A stretch of DNA of 64,000 nucleotides from Hymenobacter sp. BT188 (GTDB taxonomy: Bacteria; Bacteroidota; Bacteroidia; Cytophagales; Hymenobacteraceae), in assembly GCF_014333585.1 (NCBI RefSeq), contig NZ_JACSCW010000004.1, positions 310,001 to 374,000 on the forward strand, written 5' to 3'. Position 1 is the first letter of the stretch, and each line of letters begins with the position of its first letter. The notes below the pieces were generated by a model, which saw only the letters and a program-made list of their open reading frames with translations, ran no database searches and had not been told where the DNA came from. This document shows positions 43,631 to 53,311 of the stretch, in pieces. A program made the translations under genes and the position numbers.

Positions 43631-44164
43631 CTATCGGTTACCGGAACTAGAAGCAGAACGAGTAGGGGTGGTTGTTTTGGCCGGGCCAATGGTGGCACCC
43701 TTACTGTTAGCTGGTAGCGGATTCTTCACCGAATTCACGAAAAGGAAATCGGAAGCCGTAGCCGCATAGTCTTTATCATACTTATAGAAAGAGCTACGAG
43801 AGCTATAGTAGTCGCTGTACTGGTTGGTCGACAACACAGCAGTTAACTCTTTGTCGCGCTCTTTGCACACACCTTTGCACTTCTCTTCAATGAGAGTGGG
43901 GTTGCCAGCATGTTGCTGCTCGATGGCAGCCATCTTAGCAACTTTATCTTCATTAATGGCGCGCAGCTTAGTGGCCTGATAGCCATTGAGACGCAACTCC
44001 CGAGCCATTTGATCGGAGAGACGTTGGGCACGCTCCTGCACGGCGTTCAGTCGTGGGGTAGGGCGGGTCTGGTCCTGCGGCATAGAGGCGACAGGCTTCT
44101 GTTGAGCCTGCGCACCGAGAGCAACGGTGAGAGCCAGGGTAGCGGTGGCAAGTGTCTTTCTCAT
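43631..44164 (-). CDS. Periplasmic hypothetical protein (Spy/LTXXQ-like helical region)
   Basis: The protein has 177 residues from ATG 44164 with a signal peptide ending GAQAQ. Residues 40-105 are helical with LSDQMARELRLNGYQATKLRAINEDKVAKM, recalling the LTXXQ-type helices of Spy or DUF4890-like proteins, and a Cys pair in KCKGVCKERDKEL. The C-terminal third is disordered and rich in Ser and Thr. The resemblance is weak, so the function remains unknown. Confidence 0.65.
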   Translation of the reverse strand: MRKTLATATLALTVALGAQAQQKPVASMPQDQTRPTPRLNAVQERAQRLSDQMARELRLNGYQATKLRAINEDKVAKMAAIEQQHAGNPTLIEEKCKGVCKERDKELTAVLSTNQYSDYYSSRSSFYKYDKDYAATASDFLFVNSVKNPLPANSKGATIGPAKTTTPTRSASSSGNR

Positions 44165-44379
44165 CAGTGTCAGTCGTTTATCAGCTCCTAAATCAATTGT
44201 TACTGGTCGGGACAGCATAAAGCTTGCGACAACAGTCGTGTATGATAGTAACGAAAAACTGTGCCAGTGGGTTCAGCACTCACCTAATGAAGCACGGCTA
44301 TTAGCCAAATTTTTATTTTCATTATCCAGTAAGCGCACCTACATAACTACTTATTTGGCCCAGGTACTTCAAGCCTTTC

Positions 44380-44916
44380 TTACCATACATTTTTCCACAT
44401 CATCGACTCAACGGGCTTATCGGTGCGCTCATTGTACTTAGCGTTAGCTTTTCGATTGTAGAATGTCTGCACATCTCCTTGCACAGCGAAATAGATAAGC
44501 TGACCGATAGGCATGCCAGGATAAACGCGCACCTGTTGGGTTACGGATATTTCGAGCGTCCAGGTGTTGCAAAAGCCTACGTCGCCTTTGCCGGCAGTGG
44601 CGTGAATATCGATACCAAGGCGGCCTACGCTGGATTTACCTTCTAGAAATGGCACCTGCGCGTGGCTTTCCGTGTACTCCTCCGTTACGCCCAGATAAAG
44701 AGTGCCAGGCTGAAGCACGAAGCCCTCGTCGGGCATTTCAAACACATCAATCTTATTGTGGGCACGAGCGTCGAGTACAGCATCGCGATATGTTGCGAGG
44801 TAGCGGCCCAAATGGACGTCGTACGAATTAGTGCCCAAACAAGCCCGGTCGTAGGGCTCAATGACGATATTGCCCCGCTCTATTTCGGCCAGGATCTGCT
44901 GATCAGTAAGAATCAT
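44380..44916 (-). CDS. dcd: dCTP deaminase
   Basis: The protein has 178 residues. It deaminates dCTP to dUTP for thymidylate synthesis. NSYDVHLGRYL near 29-39, FLEGKSSVGRLGIDIHATAGKGD (about 89-111, with Ser and Arg of the active site), and NTWTLEIS carrying the catalytic Glu (about 122) are in family positions. Dcd and bifunctional Dcd-Dut differ subtly, and I cannot exclude a bifunctional form. The 161 bases before it contain no gene. Confidence 0.92.
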   Translation of the reverse strand: MILTDQQILAEIERGNIVIEPYDRACLGTNSYDVHLGRYLATYRDAVLDARAHNKIDVFEMPDEGFVLQPGTLYLGVTEEYTESHAQVPFLEGKSSVGRLGIDIHATAGKGDVGFCNTWTLEISVTQQVRVYPGMPIGQLIYFAVQGDVQTFYNRKANAKYNERTDKPVESMMWKNVW

Positions 44917-44998
44917 ATTTCAAGTAATAAAAATGGATTAACAATTAAGAGGCATTGTAGTGAGCCGTATTTGCTCACCGCTTAAAGCATCTTGGCTG

Positions 44999-45859
44999 TT
45001 AATTGTCTTCCTCTTCATAGCGGTCTTCGGGTAAGTCCATCGCATCGCGGCGCGGTGTGCGGCGCTGAGCCTGCGGATCTATTTGATCAGCTAACCCATC
45101 TAGACGGGCACGAAGATCAGGCAGCACACTCACGATCAGATAAACTAAAAGCAATGAAGACGTACCGGCCAGCAGGAGTGTAAAGTAGTCAACCCAATCG
45201 TGGCGCTTGGGGCTGTCGGTAGTACTAGTGGGCGTGGCAGGAGTAGATTCCGGCGCTCCGGCCTCCGGCTGCGGGGCGGGGTCTTCGAGCGGTTCGGTCG
45301 GTGCTGCCGCTTCCGGATCAGCATCAACATCGGCGGGAGGCACAGCCGCGCCATCAGCCGCCAGGTCTTCCGGGGCCGGATCTTCGGATGCGTTAAATTG
45401 GGCAGTAGATTGTTTGATAATCCGCTGCAAAGATCGAATAAGTGCCACCCGCTCATCGCGGGGTAACACGCGGATAAAGAACTCAAAGTTCTTGTCGATC
45501 AGGACGGAGTTGAGCTGCTTCTGAAACTCGGCCAAATCGCGGCGACCCTTGCCAAAACGGTTCTTAAAGCGCTCCGATACATCGTTGTAGTTTTGAAACA
45601 GCTTCTTCAGGTCAGCGTTATTATTGAAGTCGTCAAACTCGCGCCGGGCTTGGTAAGTGCGAAGCGTAACCGGAAACTTGCGCCGGGTAAACGACTTGTC
45701 GTACACGGTTTCCATGGTACGAAAGTTTAACTCATCAATGCTTCGGTCAAACAAGCGCTTGTTGGCCTCCGCGGGTGTCTGGGCTTGTGCTATTTGTGAG
45801 GCAGGCACGAGCAGGCACCACAACACAAATAAGGAAGAAAAGAGACGAAGTTGGGCCAT
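44999..45859 (-). CDS. Exported single-pass membrane protein of unknown function
   Basis: The protein has 286 residues. It has a signal peptide (ending AQAQ near 27), a charged helical region (about 30-155; FNNNADLKKLFQNYNDVSERFKNRFGKGRRD), a long Pro/Ala/Glu-rich linker (about 160-220), then a transmembrane helix (about 228-248; YFTLLLAGTSSLLLVYLIVSVL) and a short charged tail. No family is recognised. The linker suggests it spans the periplasm. Confidence 0.75.
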   Translation of the reverse strand: MAQLRLFSSLFVLWCLLVPASQIAQAQTPAEANKRLFDRSIDELNFRTMETVYDKSFTRRKFPVTLRTYQARREFDDFNNNADLKKLFQNYNDVSERFKNRFGKGRRDLAEFQKQLNSVLIDKNFEFFIRVLPRDERVALIRSLQRIIKQSTAQFNASEDPAPEDLAADGAAVPPADVDADPEAAAPTEPLEDPAPQPEAGAPESTPATPTSTTDSPKRHDWVDYFTLLLAGTSSLLLVYLIVSVLPDLRARLDGLADQIDPQAQRRTPRRDAMDLPEDRYEEEDN

Positions 45860-45881
45860 AAGAGGAGCTACAGTTTGGCCG

Positions 45882-45889
45882 CAAAGGTA
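45882..45889 (-). promoter_or_regulatory. -7 box for the exported protein gene at 45859
   Basis: On the minus strand the sequence reads TACCTTTG (plus-strand CAAAGGTA), a match to TAnnTTTG, 22 bases before the ATG. No TTG lies at the consensus spacing. Confidence 0.5.
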
Positions 45890-46072
45890 ACCGCTAGCTC
45901 ATGGCTACGATAGAGAAAGGCAATATTTGAGCAAAAAGCGACCAACCTTGTCAAATAACTGGTAAATGCAGGCAAACCGAATACTAGCTCTGACTATTAC
46001 CGCAGAAGCCAATGGCTTGTCTATTTCTTTTCCAAGCATTCCCGTTTGCCCCACGCGCGATTCCCAATTCAC

Positions 46073-46110
46073 TAAAAAAGCCCCCAGAAAGTTTCTAGGG
46101 GGCTTTTTTA
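46073..46110. terminator. Bidirectional terminator downstream of hemL
   Basis: TAAAAAAGCCCCC-AGAAA pairs with TTTCTAGGGGGCTTTTTTA with one bulged base. A T run follows on either strand. This is a G5 variant of the common G6C stem. Confidence 0.88.
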
Positions 46111-46127
46111 CCTTACAAATCATTCGT

Positions 46128-47456
46128 TTATAAGCCGTGTGCTTCTCGCATAGACTCCTGACAGGCTGTGAGATACACATCTACCAGCTCGTCGGTGATG
46201 GCGGTACTAACAAACAGCGCTTCGTATTGAGCCGGTGCCAGGTATATACCCCGGCGCAGCATAGCCTGGAAATAGCGACCAAATGCTTCTGTATCAGAAG
46301 TTTTGGCGTCCTCAAGGTTGTGAACTGGCTTATCAGTAAAAAACACGCTGAACATGGAGCCAACACGGTTGACAGTGTAGTTCAAGCCAAGGTCGGCAGC
46401 AATCTGGCGAGTGCCATCAGCCAGGCGAGCGGTGATGCGGTCGAGTTCGGTGTACAGGTCAGGGTTTTGCTGCAAATAAGTTAGTTGAGCAATGCCAGCA
46501 GCCGTGGCAATAGGGTTACCGGAGAGCGTGCCGGCCTGGTAAACTTTGCCAGCGGGCGCTACATTGTCCATGATATCCTGGCGGCCACCGTAAGCGCCCA
46601 CAGGCATGCCGCCGCCGATGATTTTGCCCAGCGTCGTCATGTCCGGCTTGATGCCGTATAGCTCCTGCGCTCCACCACGGGCCAAGCGGAAGCCAGTCAT
46701 TACCTCATCAAAAATTAAGACGATGCCGTGCTCGGTGCACAGATCGCGAAGAGCCTGTAGGTAACCTTCGGCTGGCGCTACCAGTCCCATATTTCCGACA
46801 ACCGGCTCTAAGATAAGCGCTGCTACCTGGCCCGCGTTGGCCTCAATAGCATGCCGCACGGCCTCTGTATCGTTGTAAGGAACAGTGATTGTATCGCGGG
46901 CGACGCCAGCAGTCACGCCCGGCGAATCGGGTGTGCCCAGCGTGAGCGCGCCACTGCCGGCCGCAATAAGGAACGAGTCGCCGTGGCCATGGTAACAGCC
47001 TTCAAACTTGATGATTTTGTCGCGCCCCGTGTAGCCTCGCGCCACGCGGATGGCCGACATGGTAGCCTCCGTACCAGAGTTTACTAGCCGCACTTTTTCG
47101 ATACTGGGCACCATGGCTTTAATCAACTCGGCCATTTCTACCTCTCGCCGAGTCGGAGCTCCAAATGACAAAGAGCTAGGAATGGCCGCCTGCACAGCCT
47201 CGACCACAACCTGTGGGGCGTGACCCAAAATCATTGGACCCCAAGAGTTTATAAAATCAAGGTACTTGTTGCCATCTACATCCGTGAGCCAAGCGCCCTG
47301 CGCTGACTGCATAAATACCGGATGGCCGCCTACGGCTCGAAAGGCTCGTACCGGCGAATTAACACCGCCGGGAATATGGTTTTTGGCGCGAGAAAAAAGA
47401 GCTTCGCTAGTGGTAAGAGTAAGCTCAGGAGCAGGAGAGAGTGATGTTGAGTTCAT
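46128..47456 (-). CDS. hemL: Glutamate-1-semialdehyde 2,1-aminomutase
   Basis: The protein has 442 residues. It is a PLP enzyme that forms 5-aminolevulinate in the C5 route to heme. AKNHIPGGVNSPVRAFRAVGG lies near the start, VNSGTEATMSAIRVARGYTGRDKIIKFEGCYHGH follows, LIFDEVMTGFR precedes the PLP-lysine motif TTLGKIIGGGMPVGAYGG (Lys near 274). The reading frame is intact. A heme or B12 role fits the presence of the cobalamin-binding protein at 28932 only loosely. Confidence 0.96.
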   Translation of the reverse strand: MNSTSLSPAPELTLTTSEALFSRAKNHIPGGVNSPVRAFRAVGGHPVFMQSAQGAWLTDVDGNKYLDFINSWGPMILGHAPQVVVEAVQAAIPSSLSFGAPTRREVEMAELIKAMVPSIEKVRLVNSGTEATMSAIRVARGYTGRDKIIKFEGCYHGHGDSFLIAAGSGALTLGTPDSPGVTAGVARDTITVPYNDTEAVRHAIEANAGQVAALILEPVVGNMGLVAPAEGYLQALRDLCTEHGIVLIFDEVMTGFRLARGGAQELYGIKPDMTTLGKIIGGGMPVGAYGGRQDIMDNVAPAGKVYQAGTLSGNPIATAAGIAQLTYLQQNPDLYTELDRITARLADGTRQIAADLGLNYTVNRVGSMFSVFFTDKPVHNLEDAKTSDTEAFGRYFQAMLRRGIYLAPAQYEALFVSTAITDELVDVYLTACQESMREAHGL

Positions 47457-47519
47457 AGGGATAAAACAGAGAACAGGCGTAAAAGTCTAGATAAAGTAAG
47501 GCGAATACTGGTGCTCAGC

Positions 47520-49427
47520 TTAACGGCCGCCTACCGGATTCTGCACTTCTACTTCCAATCGTTCAAGCTTGATAAGCGGTACGTATTGATTGTCGTGGGC
47601 GCCGTTAGGATAGCCAATACCCTGAAAAAGAACGCCCGAAATTGGGCCGGATGTGGCCAATCCCTGTTGAAACGCAGGGCCGTGCTGATGCAACTGGTGA
47701 CCAAAGTAGTACAGCAACTCAAATCCCGAGTGAGCAAAGACGCTAGGGGGCAAATTGTGGCGCTGCACGTACAGTTGGCGAAAGCGACGCACCCCAAAAC
47801 TTGTAGGGTCAAGGTACTTGCGATGAATCAGATACACATCGCGCGCATCGAGGCGGCTGGGGTTCACCGACGGGTTCTCCAGCCACGAACCGTAGGTAAT
47901 AAGCGGCAGTTGTGCAGCCTGGTTTTGGAGATGCTTAAGCGTATACGCCCCGGCCTTGCGGTTGTCGGAAGCAACAACTAAATGACCCAGGCTAGCTAGG
48001 TCGACACCCGTAAAGCCGGCTATCAACGACTCTTCTAGGTTGGAGTTGAGACGCCGCAACACTTGTACTTTGCCCCCCAGCGCTTCGTAAGCCGTTTTGT
48101 AGGCTTGCGCGAAGGCTAAGTCGTCGCTGGTGTCTTCGTGAAGTACCGCCGCCGTGCGGCCGCTGAAAGTGCGAAAGGCGTACTGAGCCGCTACCTGGGC
48201 CTGCGTTGCCATACTGGGCTCGAACAGATAATGCCAGTTGTTGCTGATAATCAGGTTGCCATCCTGCGAAAGCGGATTGATGGTAATAATCTGCCGCTGC
48301 TGGGCATAGCGGGCCAGCAGTTTGCTGCCCGACTTATAAATGGGACCGATAATCATGTCCATACTGGCCAACTCAGGTAAGGTGAGCACTTGCTTCAACT
48401 GGATTGTGTCGGCGCCGGTATCGTAGGCAAAAAGCTGCACGGGGCGACCTTCACGCTGCAAGGAGTCCTGGGCGAGCAGCAAGCCCGCATACAGGTCCGT
48501 AACAAATTGATTGCGACGCACTTTCTCCCAGCTTGGGTCATTAAATTCGAAAGGCAGAAGGACGGCTACTCGGTAAATGGCCTTTTTCTGAGCCTGGGGA
48601 ATAGCCGAATAGCGGGCCCGGTCGAGGGAAAAATCTTTGATTAATTGCTCCAAAACGGGCTTGTCAGCTTCTGTATACCAACCACCGGCTATCAGCTTGT
48701 CGGCGTAAGCTCGCCCTACGGCCGCATCTTTGGGATAGCGCTGTAATAGGTTCTGAAACAGTGCTTTATCCTGAATGCGAGCCAAATAAGTAGCCTTCAT
48801 GCCTTCCTGCTCGGCAGCAAGTGTCTTGTTCGGAATCTGTTCAAGCACCTGCAAAGCGTTGTCGGGCTCGCCCTGCTCAAACGATACTTGTGCTTGCAGG
48901 AACATGGCCTCGGGTAGGTTCTCCCATTTATCGTACTCGGCGCGAATCAGATTGAGCATTTGCTCTGCCTCAGCCCACTTCTTAGCGCGGGTAGCGGCTA
49001 CAGCATACAAGTAAGCGGCCTCAGCGCCACGCTCGAAGCGAGCCGCAGGGGGCGTAAGGGGCGCCAGCTCCTGCATCGCTAAGTCGTAACGGCCTTGGTC
49101 AAGCAGCACCTTGCCGTTTTGGTAGCGCGTGTTCTGATCGGAAGAGTTGAGATTGGTGGGGAGAGCGGGGCGGGGTTTCCCTGTAGCCGTTTTTGGCGCC
49201 GTGGGGGGCAATTTGCGGGCTGTGGTCGGTGTTGTTGGCTTATTGGTAGTTACGGCTTTAGTGGAAGCTGTACTAGCGGTCTGGGGGGCTTTTGTGGTCG
49301 CCGGCTTTGTAGTAGCTGGTTTGCTGGCCGGCCGAGCGGGTGTCGTCTGGGCCGGTGTTGGCGCTACAGTCAGGCACCAAAAACAACAAAGGCAGGTAAG
49401 TAAGCGAAGAGAGTACATGTGCCTCAT
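47520..49427 (-). CDS. LpoA-like periplasmic protein: TPR region plus periplasmic-binding domain
   Basis: The protein has 635 residues from ATG 49427 (ATG 49418 is possible). It has a signal peptide, then a Thr/Pro/Lys/Ala-rich low-complexity stretch (about 28-80), TPR-like helices (about 95-250) and a type I periplasmic-binding fold (about 280-620; YRVAVLLPFEFND, DMIIGPIYKSGSKLLARYAQ, ITINPLSQDGN). The layout resembles LpoA, an activator of penicillin-binding proteins, but amino acid binding is also possible. It is 64 bases upstream of hemL on the same strand. Confidence 0.78.
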   Translation of the reverse strand: MRHMYSLRLLTCLCCFWCLTVAPTPAQTTPARPASKPATTKPATTKAPQTASTASTKAVTTNKPTTPTTARKLPPTAPKTATGKPRPALPTNLNSSDQNTRYQNGKVLLDQGRYDLAMQELAPLTPPAARFERGAEAAYLYAVAATRAKKWAEAEQMLNLIRAEYDKWENLPEAMFLQAQVSFEQGEPDNALQVLEQIPNKTLAAEQEGMKATYLARIQDKALFQNLLQRYPKDAAVGRAYADKLIAGGWYTEADKPVLEQLIKDFSLDRARYSAIPQAQKKAIYRVAVLLPFEFNDPSWEKVRRNQFVTDLYAGLLLAQDSLQREGRPVQLFAYDTGADTIQLKQVLTLPELASMDMIIGPIYKSGSKLLARYAQQRQIITINPLSQDGNLIISNNWHYLFEPSMATQAQVAAQYAFRTFSGRTAAVLHEDTSDDLAFAQAYKTAYEALGGKVQVLRRLNSNLEESLIAGFTGVDLASLGHLVVASDNRKAGAYTLKHLQNQAAQLPLITYGSWLENPSVNPSRLDARDVYLIHRKYLDPTSFGVRRFRQLYVQRHNLPPSVFAHSGFELLYYFGHQLHQHGPAFQQGLATSGPISGVLFQGIGYPNGAHDNQYVPLIKLERLEVEVQNPVGGR

Positions 49428-49493
49428 AGAGGAGGGGCAATGGAATAAGGGGGAGAGAAAACGCGCGTTTGGGGAATGCTCACGCGCGCCATA

Positions 49494-49501
49494 CAAAGGT
49501 A
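49494..49501 (-). promoter_or_regulatory. -7 box for the LpoA-like gene
   Basis: On the minus strand TACCTTTG (plus CAAAGGTA) matches TAnnTTTG and lies 67 bases upstream of the start. No consensus -33 TTG is seen. Confidence 0.45.
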
Positions 49502-49682
49502 CGCAGGATCGGCGGGGATGATATCTGCCGAAGGCTTGCTGATTGACTGCTGTGGCCGCTAGGAGGCAAATTTTTGAATTCACGTCCAGCAAGTGGCGCA
49601 ATCAGTGGCTGATAGAACCCAGCTCTGAGTTTCCAAGTCAAGTCTTATCTTTAGCAAGTGTGCGCGGCTCGGCTATACCCAA

Positions 49683-50435
49683 ATGGTGCACTTGGTCGTT
49701 ACGGTACTTCTCTCATCGCTTCGCCTGCTTATGCCTGTTTCTCTGCCTCAGCTACCTTCCACAACTCATCTGCGCCAGCGTCTCGGACTGCTGTTTGTGC
49801 TGGGCGCATCCATTACCCTGAGTGTCGTGCTGATTACTTTTCGGGTATTCATGACGCAGGAGCTGACGTTTGTGTTCCTGCTGTGGAACCTGTTTTTGGC
49901 CTTGATACCATTCGGACTTAGCACCATGCTGGGCCTGGCCGCCGGACCGATTCGGCGACGCTTGTTGTTGCCAACGGGCGCTATCTGGCTGCTGTTTTTT
50001 CCGAACGCGCCCTACATTCTCACTGACTTATTCCATCTGGCTGAGCGCCCCGGCGTGCCTTACTGGTACGATCTGGCTCTTATCCTGACCTGTGCTTGGA
50101 ACGGGCTGATGCTGGCTTACGCTTCCCTTATCGAAATGCAGGGCCTGGTGCGGCGTCGCATGGGCACTATAGCCGGTTGGAGCTTTGCCACAATAGCCAT
50201 TGTGCTCAGTAGCTTCGGTATTTATTTGGGCCGCTATCTGCGCTGGAATAGCTGGGATGTATTTACCAATCCGCTCACCTTATTCTATGATATCCTGACC
50301 CGGATAGTGCACCCCTTTGCTCATCCTACAACCTACGGCGTGACTATTCTATTTTCGGCTTTCTTAATGCTCGGCTACCTGACAGTCCGGCAGTTGTCAG
50401 GTTCACACAGAATAGAGGAAGATCGTTACATGTAG
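49683..50435 (+). CDS. DUF1361 membrane protein
   Basis: The protein has 250 residues, or 234 if ATG 49731 is the start. About six to seven transmembrane helices are visible. The DUF1361 core reads WNLFLALIPFGLS, WLLFFPNAPYILTDLFHL (about 99-117), WYDLALIL and LGRYLRWNSWDVFTNP. It is an inner-membrane protein of unknown role. A TATCTTTA box (49646-49653) lies upstream. It interrupts the guaA-to-hemL minus-strand order on the opposite strand. Confidence 0.85.
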   Translation: MVHLVVTVLLSSLRLLMPVSLPQLPSTTHLRQRLGLLFVLGASITLSVVLITFRVFMTQELTFVFLLWNLFLALIPFGLSTMLGLAAGPIRRRLLLPTGAIWLLFFPNAPYILTDLFHLAERPGVPYWYDLALILTCAWNGLMLAYASLIEMQGLVRRRMGTIAGWSFATIAIVLSSFGIYLGRYLRWNSWDVFTNPLTLFYDILTRIVHPFAHPTTYGVTILFSAFLMLGYLTVRQLSGSHRIEEDRYM

Positions 50436-50467
50436 CGTGAGGTAGCTTAGCCAATGAATATACACTC

Positions 50468-50508
50468 ATAAAAAAGTCCCCCAGCAATCTGCTGGGGGAC
50501 TTTTTTAT
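50468..50508. terminator. Bidirectional terminator between DUF1361 and guaA
   Basis: ATAAAAAAGTCCCCCAGC (50468-50485) and GCTGGGGGACTTTTTTAT (50491-50508) are perfect 18-bp arms around a 5-base loop. It is a G5 relative of the G6C stem and serves both convergent genes. Confidence 0.9.
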
Positions 50509-50639
50509 AGCATATGGCTTAAGAGGAGCAAAAGCTCTAAAGGAGACTATTACCTAGATCAGTAGGTTAAGAAGTGCCTAATAAATAAATGATATCAGTT
50601 TCCTATACTTGGATTTTATTTATTGTGTGTAAACCTAGT

Positions 50640-52172
50640 CTATTCCCACTCAATTGTAGCGGGTGGCTTGGAGCTGATATCGTACACCACGCGGTTGATG
50701 CCGCGCACTTGGTTGATGATTTTATTAGATACGTGGGCTAAGAAGTCGTAGGGGAGGTGAGCCCAGTCAGCGGTCATCCCGTCTACGCTGGTCACGGCGC
50801 GCAGAGCTACTACCTGCTCGTAGGTGCGCTCATCACCCATCACGCCTACACTCTGAATAGGCAGAAGCATCACGCCCGCCTGCCAGATTTTGTCGTAGAG
50901 GCCATACTCGCGCAACGAGTCGATGAAAATAGCATCGGCTTTCTGAAGCAGCTGTACCTTCTGGGGCGTGATGTCGCCAAGAATACGGATGGCCAAGCCC
51001 GGGCCGGGAAAGGGGTGACGATTCAGGATGTCGGGGGGCAAATTCAGGGCCGCACCTACTTCCCGCACTTCATCTTTGAAGAGCATCCGCAACGGCTCCA
51101 CCACATTCAGGTTCATCAGCTCCGGCAAGCCGCCCACGTTGTGGTGGCTCTTGATGGTCACGGCTGGTCCCTTCACTGATACCGACTCAATGACATCGGG
51201 GTAAATGGTACCTTGGGCTAGCCACGTGGCGCCTTCTACCTTTTTGGCTTCGCGCTCAAATACCTCAATAAAAGTACGGCCGATGGCTTTGCGCTTTAGC
51301 TCCGGGTCAGAAAGACCAGCTAGGGCCGAATAGAATTGCTGCGAAGCATCTACGCCGCGCACGTTCAGGCCCAACACTTCATAGGCTTCCAATACGCCCT
51401 CGTACTCATCTTTGCGCAACAAACCATTATCCACGAAGATGCCGTGCAGACGTGGGCCGATAGCCTCGTGCAGCAACAAAGCCGCCACGCTTGAATCGAC
51501 GCCACCGGATAAACCCAGAATTACCTGGTCGGTTTCGCCGATAGTGTTCTGCAAGGCCGCTACCATGCTGCTTACAAAATGCTCGGGCGTCCAGCTTTGG
51601 TCGCAGCCGCATATATCGACTACGAAGTTGCGCATCAGCGTTTTGCCTTGGGTAGAGTGCGTTACCTCGGGGTGAAACTGAATGCCGTAGGTGTCCTGGC
51701 CAGTAATATGATACGCAGCCACATCTACCTCGTGCGTGCTAGCGATGATTTCGTAGCCAGGGGGCAACGTTTTGATCGTATCGCCGTGCGACATCCAAAC
51801 CTGCGATTCGAGGCTCAGCTCGCGCATAAGCGGGCTGCCGTGGTCGAGGTGACTGATGCGGGCGCGGCCATACTCGCGGATAGTAGCGGGCAATACTTCG
51901 CCGCCTCCCTGCTGAGCCAGCAGCTGCGCGCCGTAGCATACACCCAGCACCGGTACGCGGCCGAGGTATTGACTTAAATCAGGATTGGGTGCTTCAGGGT
52001 CGCGCACGGAACATGGGGAGCCTGAAAGCACCACGCCCCGGATATCCTCAGTGAGGGCCGGGGCGTGCGTGTAGGGATGAATCTCGCAGTAAACGTTCAA
52101 CTCGCGAATGCGTCGGGCAATGAGCTGCGTGTACTGGGAGCCGAAATCAAGAATCAGAATCTGTTGGGGCAT
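50640..52172 (-). CDS. guaA: GMP synthase (glutamine-hydrolysing)
   Basis: The protein has 510 residues, start ATG 52172 ([21 protein letters not shown]). It aminates XMP to GMP. The amidotransferase half has [12 protein letters not shown] (catalytic Cys near 82) and [11 protein letters not shown]; the ATP-pyrophosphatase loop [16 protein letters not shown] lies near 220-235; the C-terminal dimerisation domain ends PATIEWE. A -7 box overlaps the start region (52176-52183), so the transcript could be leaderless. Confidence 0.97.
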   Translation of the reverse strand: MPQQILILDFGSQYTQLIARRIRELNVYCEIHPYTHAPALTEDIRGVVLSGSPCSVRDPEAPNPDLSQYLGRVPVLGVCYGAQLLAQQGGGEVLPATIREYGRARISHLDHGSPLMRELSLESQVWMSHGDTIKTLPPGYEIIASTHEVDVAAYHITGQDTYGIQFHPEVTHSTQGKTLMRNFVVDICGCDQSWTPEHFVSSMVAALQNTIGETDQVILGLSGGVDSSVAALLLHEAIGPRLHGIFVDNGLLRKDEYEGVLEAYEVLGLNVRGVDASQQFYSALAGLSDPELKRKAIGRTFIEVFEREAKKVEGATWLAQGTIYPDVIESVSVKGPAVTIKSHHNVGGLPELMNLNVVEPLRMLFKDEVREVGAALNLPPDILNRHPFPGPGLAIRILGDITPQKVQLLQKADAIFIDSLREYGLYDKIWQAGVMLLPIQSVGVMGDERTYEQVVALRAVTSVDGMTADWAHLPYDFLAHVSNKIINQVRGINRVVYDISSKPPATIEWE

Positions 52173-52175
52173 GGG

Positions 52176-52183
52176 CAAAGGTA
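52176..52183 (-). promoter_or_regulatory. guaA: -7 box touching the guaA start codon
   Basis: The minus strand reads TACCTTTG (plus CAAAGGTA at 52176-52183). With the usual spacing RNA would begin at about 52170-52172, on the ATG itself. A purine-poor CCTCC stretch lies further upstream. Confidence 0.45.
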
Positions 52184-52379
52184 AGGAGGCTAATGCGAGC
52201 GTGCAAAAAGAGCGCAGATGCTATTTATACAAGGCGAAAAAGCGCTGGTTTTCGCAACTGGCAGATTCTGGCCATTCACAGGTGGACAAGCAGCAAAGTG
52301 AAGTGGTTGATACTCTGTGATTAGCTGTCATATCATAAAATAATCGGGACAAAGGGCTTCATCTGCCGAATCTGTAGCC

Positions 52380-52387
52380 TATCTTTG
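52380..52387 (+). promoter_or_regulatory. ffs: -7 box of the SRP RNA gene
   Basis: TATCTTTG fits TAnnTTTG, and its last base is 6 bases before the first paired base of the RNA, the same offset inferred for the trp leader. A clear -33 is not evident. Confidence 0.65.
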
Positions 52388-52392
52388 TAACG

Positions 52393-52488
52393 GCGAGTCA
52401 GAACGACCAGCTCCTGCTGAACTCCCCCAGGACCGGAAGGTAGCAAGGGTAGGCGGTTGAGCGGTGCGATTTTGGCTCGCTTTTTTTT
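52393..52488 (+). ncRNA. ffs: Signal recognition particle RNA (small bacterial type) with terminator T run
   Basis: The conserved SRP domain IV loop is recognisable as CCAGGACCGGAAGGTAGCAA near 52427-52446. The ends GCGAGTCAGAA (52393) and TTTTGGCTCGC (to 52480) form the closing stem with G-U pairs. The size is about 88 bases, followed by eight T, so it also ends by intrinsic termination. It binds Ffh to target membrane proteins. It sits between guaA and fsa. Confidence 0.88.
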
Positions 52489-52534
52489 GCCCATGCCCCA
52501 ACGAAACCCAGTGCCGCGTTTGCCGGCAAATGGG

Positions 52535-52542
52535 TAGCTTTG
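52535..52542 (+). promoter_or_regulatory. -7 box of the transaldolase-like gene
   Basis: TAGCTTTG matches TAnnTTTG and lies 28 bases before ATG 52570. The -33 element is unclear. Confidence 0.5.
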
Positions 52543-52569
52543 GGGCATTCTCTTGTAATAACCTGCCGC

Positions 52570-53226
52570 ATGAAATTCTTCATTGATACCGCTAACCTCC
52601 GTGAAATTCAGGAAGCCGTCGAACTCGGTGTACTGGACGGAGTAACTACCAACCCATCCTTGATGGCCAAAGAAGGCATCAAAGGCATGGACAACATTAT
52701 GGCCCATTATCGGCAGATCTGCGAGATGGTAGATGGCGATGTGTCGGCCGAAGTTATTGGTATTACCTTCGAGGATATGGTGCGCGAGGGCGAGATGTTT
52801 GCCGAACTGCACCCCAATATCGTAGTGAAAGTGCCCATGACCCGCGACGGGGTGAAAGCCATCAAGCACTTTTCCGAAAAGGGCATCAAGACCAATTGCA
52901 CCCTGATTTTCTCGGCTGGGCAAGCCCTGTTGGCCGCCAAAGCTGGTGCTACTTACGTGTCACCCTTCGTGGGCCGCTTAGACGATATCGGGCACGATGG
53001 CCTGGTGCTGGTTCAGCAGATTGTGGATATTTTCAGCAACTACGGCTACCCAACCCAGGTGTTGGCCGCATCGGTGCGCCATGTGCCGCACCTGATTCAG
53101 TGCGCTGAAATCGGGGCTGATGTGGTGACTTGCCCACTCAACGTCATCACCGGATTGCTCAACCACCCGCTTACCGACAAAGGCTTAGCGCAGTTCTTAG
53201 CCGATCATAAGAAGGTGAACGGATAA
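52570..53226 (+). CDS. fsa: Fructose-6-phosphate aldolase / small transaldolase
   Basis: The protein has 218 residues from ATG 52570 ([13 protein letters not shown]). It is a TIM-barrel class I aldolase. [13 protein letters not shown] (about 24-36), [15 protein letters not shown] with the Schiff-base Lys near 86, [21 protein letters not shown] and ASVRHVPH are in family order. The length fits the short transaldolase (TalC/Fsa) family. Whether it acts as transaldolase in the pentose pathway or as aldolase cannot be read from the sequence. Confidence 0.92.
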   Translation: MKFFIDTANLREIQEAVELGVLDGVTTNPSLMAKEGIKGMDNIMAHYRQICEMVDGDVSAEVIGITFEDMVREGEMFAELHPNIVVKVPMTRDGVKAIKHFSEKGIKTNCTLIFSAGQALLAAKAGATYVSPFVGRLDDIGHDGLVLVQQIVDIFSNYGYPTQVLAASVRHVPHLIQCAEIGADVVTCPLNVITGLLNHPLTDKGLAQFLADHKKVNG

Positions 53227-53238
53227 TTCTGTTAGGTA

Positions 53239-53286
53239 CTGGAGAGTTAGAAGCGAAGAGCAACTTCTCGACTTTTAACTCTCCAG
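53239..53286. repeat. Hairpin-forming inverted repeat downstream of the aldolase gene
   Basis: CTGGAGAGTTAGAAG (53239-53253) pairs with CTTTTAACTCTCCAG (53272-53286) with one G-U-type mismatch, and an inner CGAAG/CTTC adds a second stem. There is no T run, so it may be a stabilising 3' hairpin or a repeat. Confidence 0.6.
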
Positions 53287-53311
53287 CTTTTACATCCTAG
53301 CTTCTCTCCCT

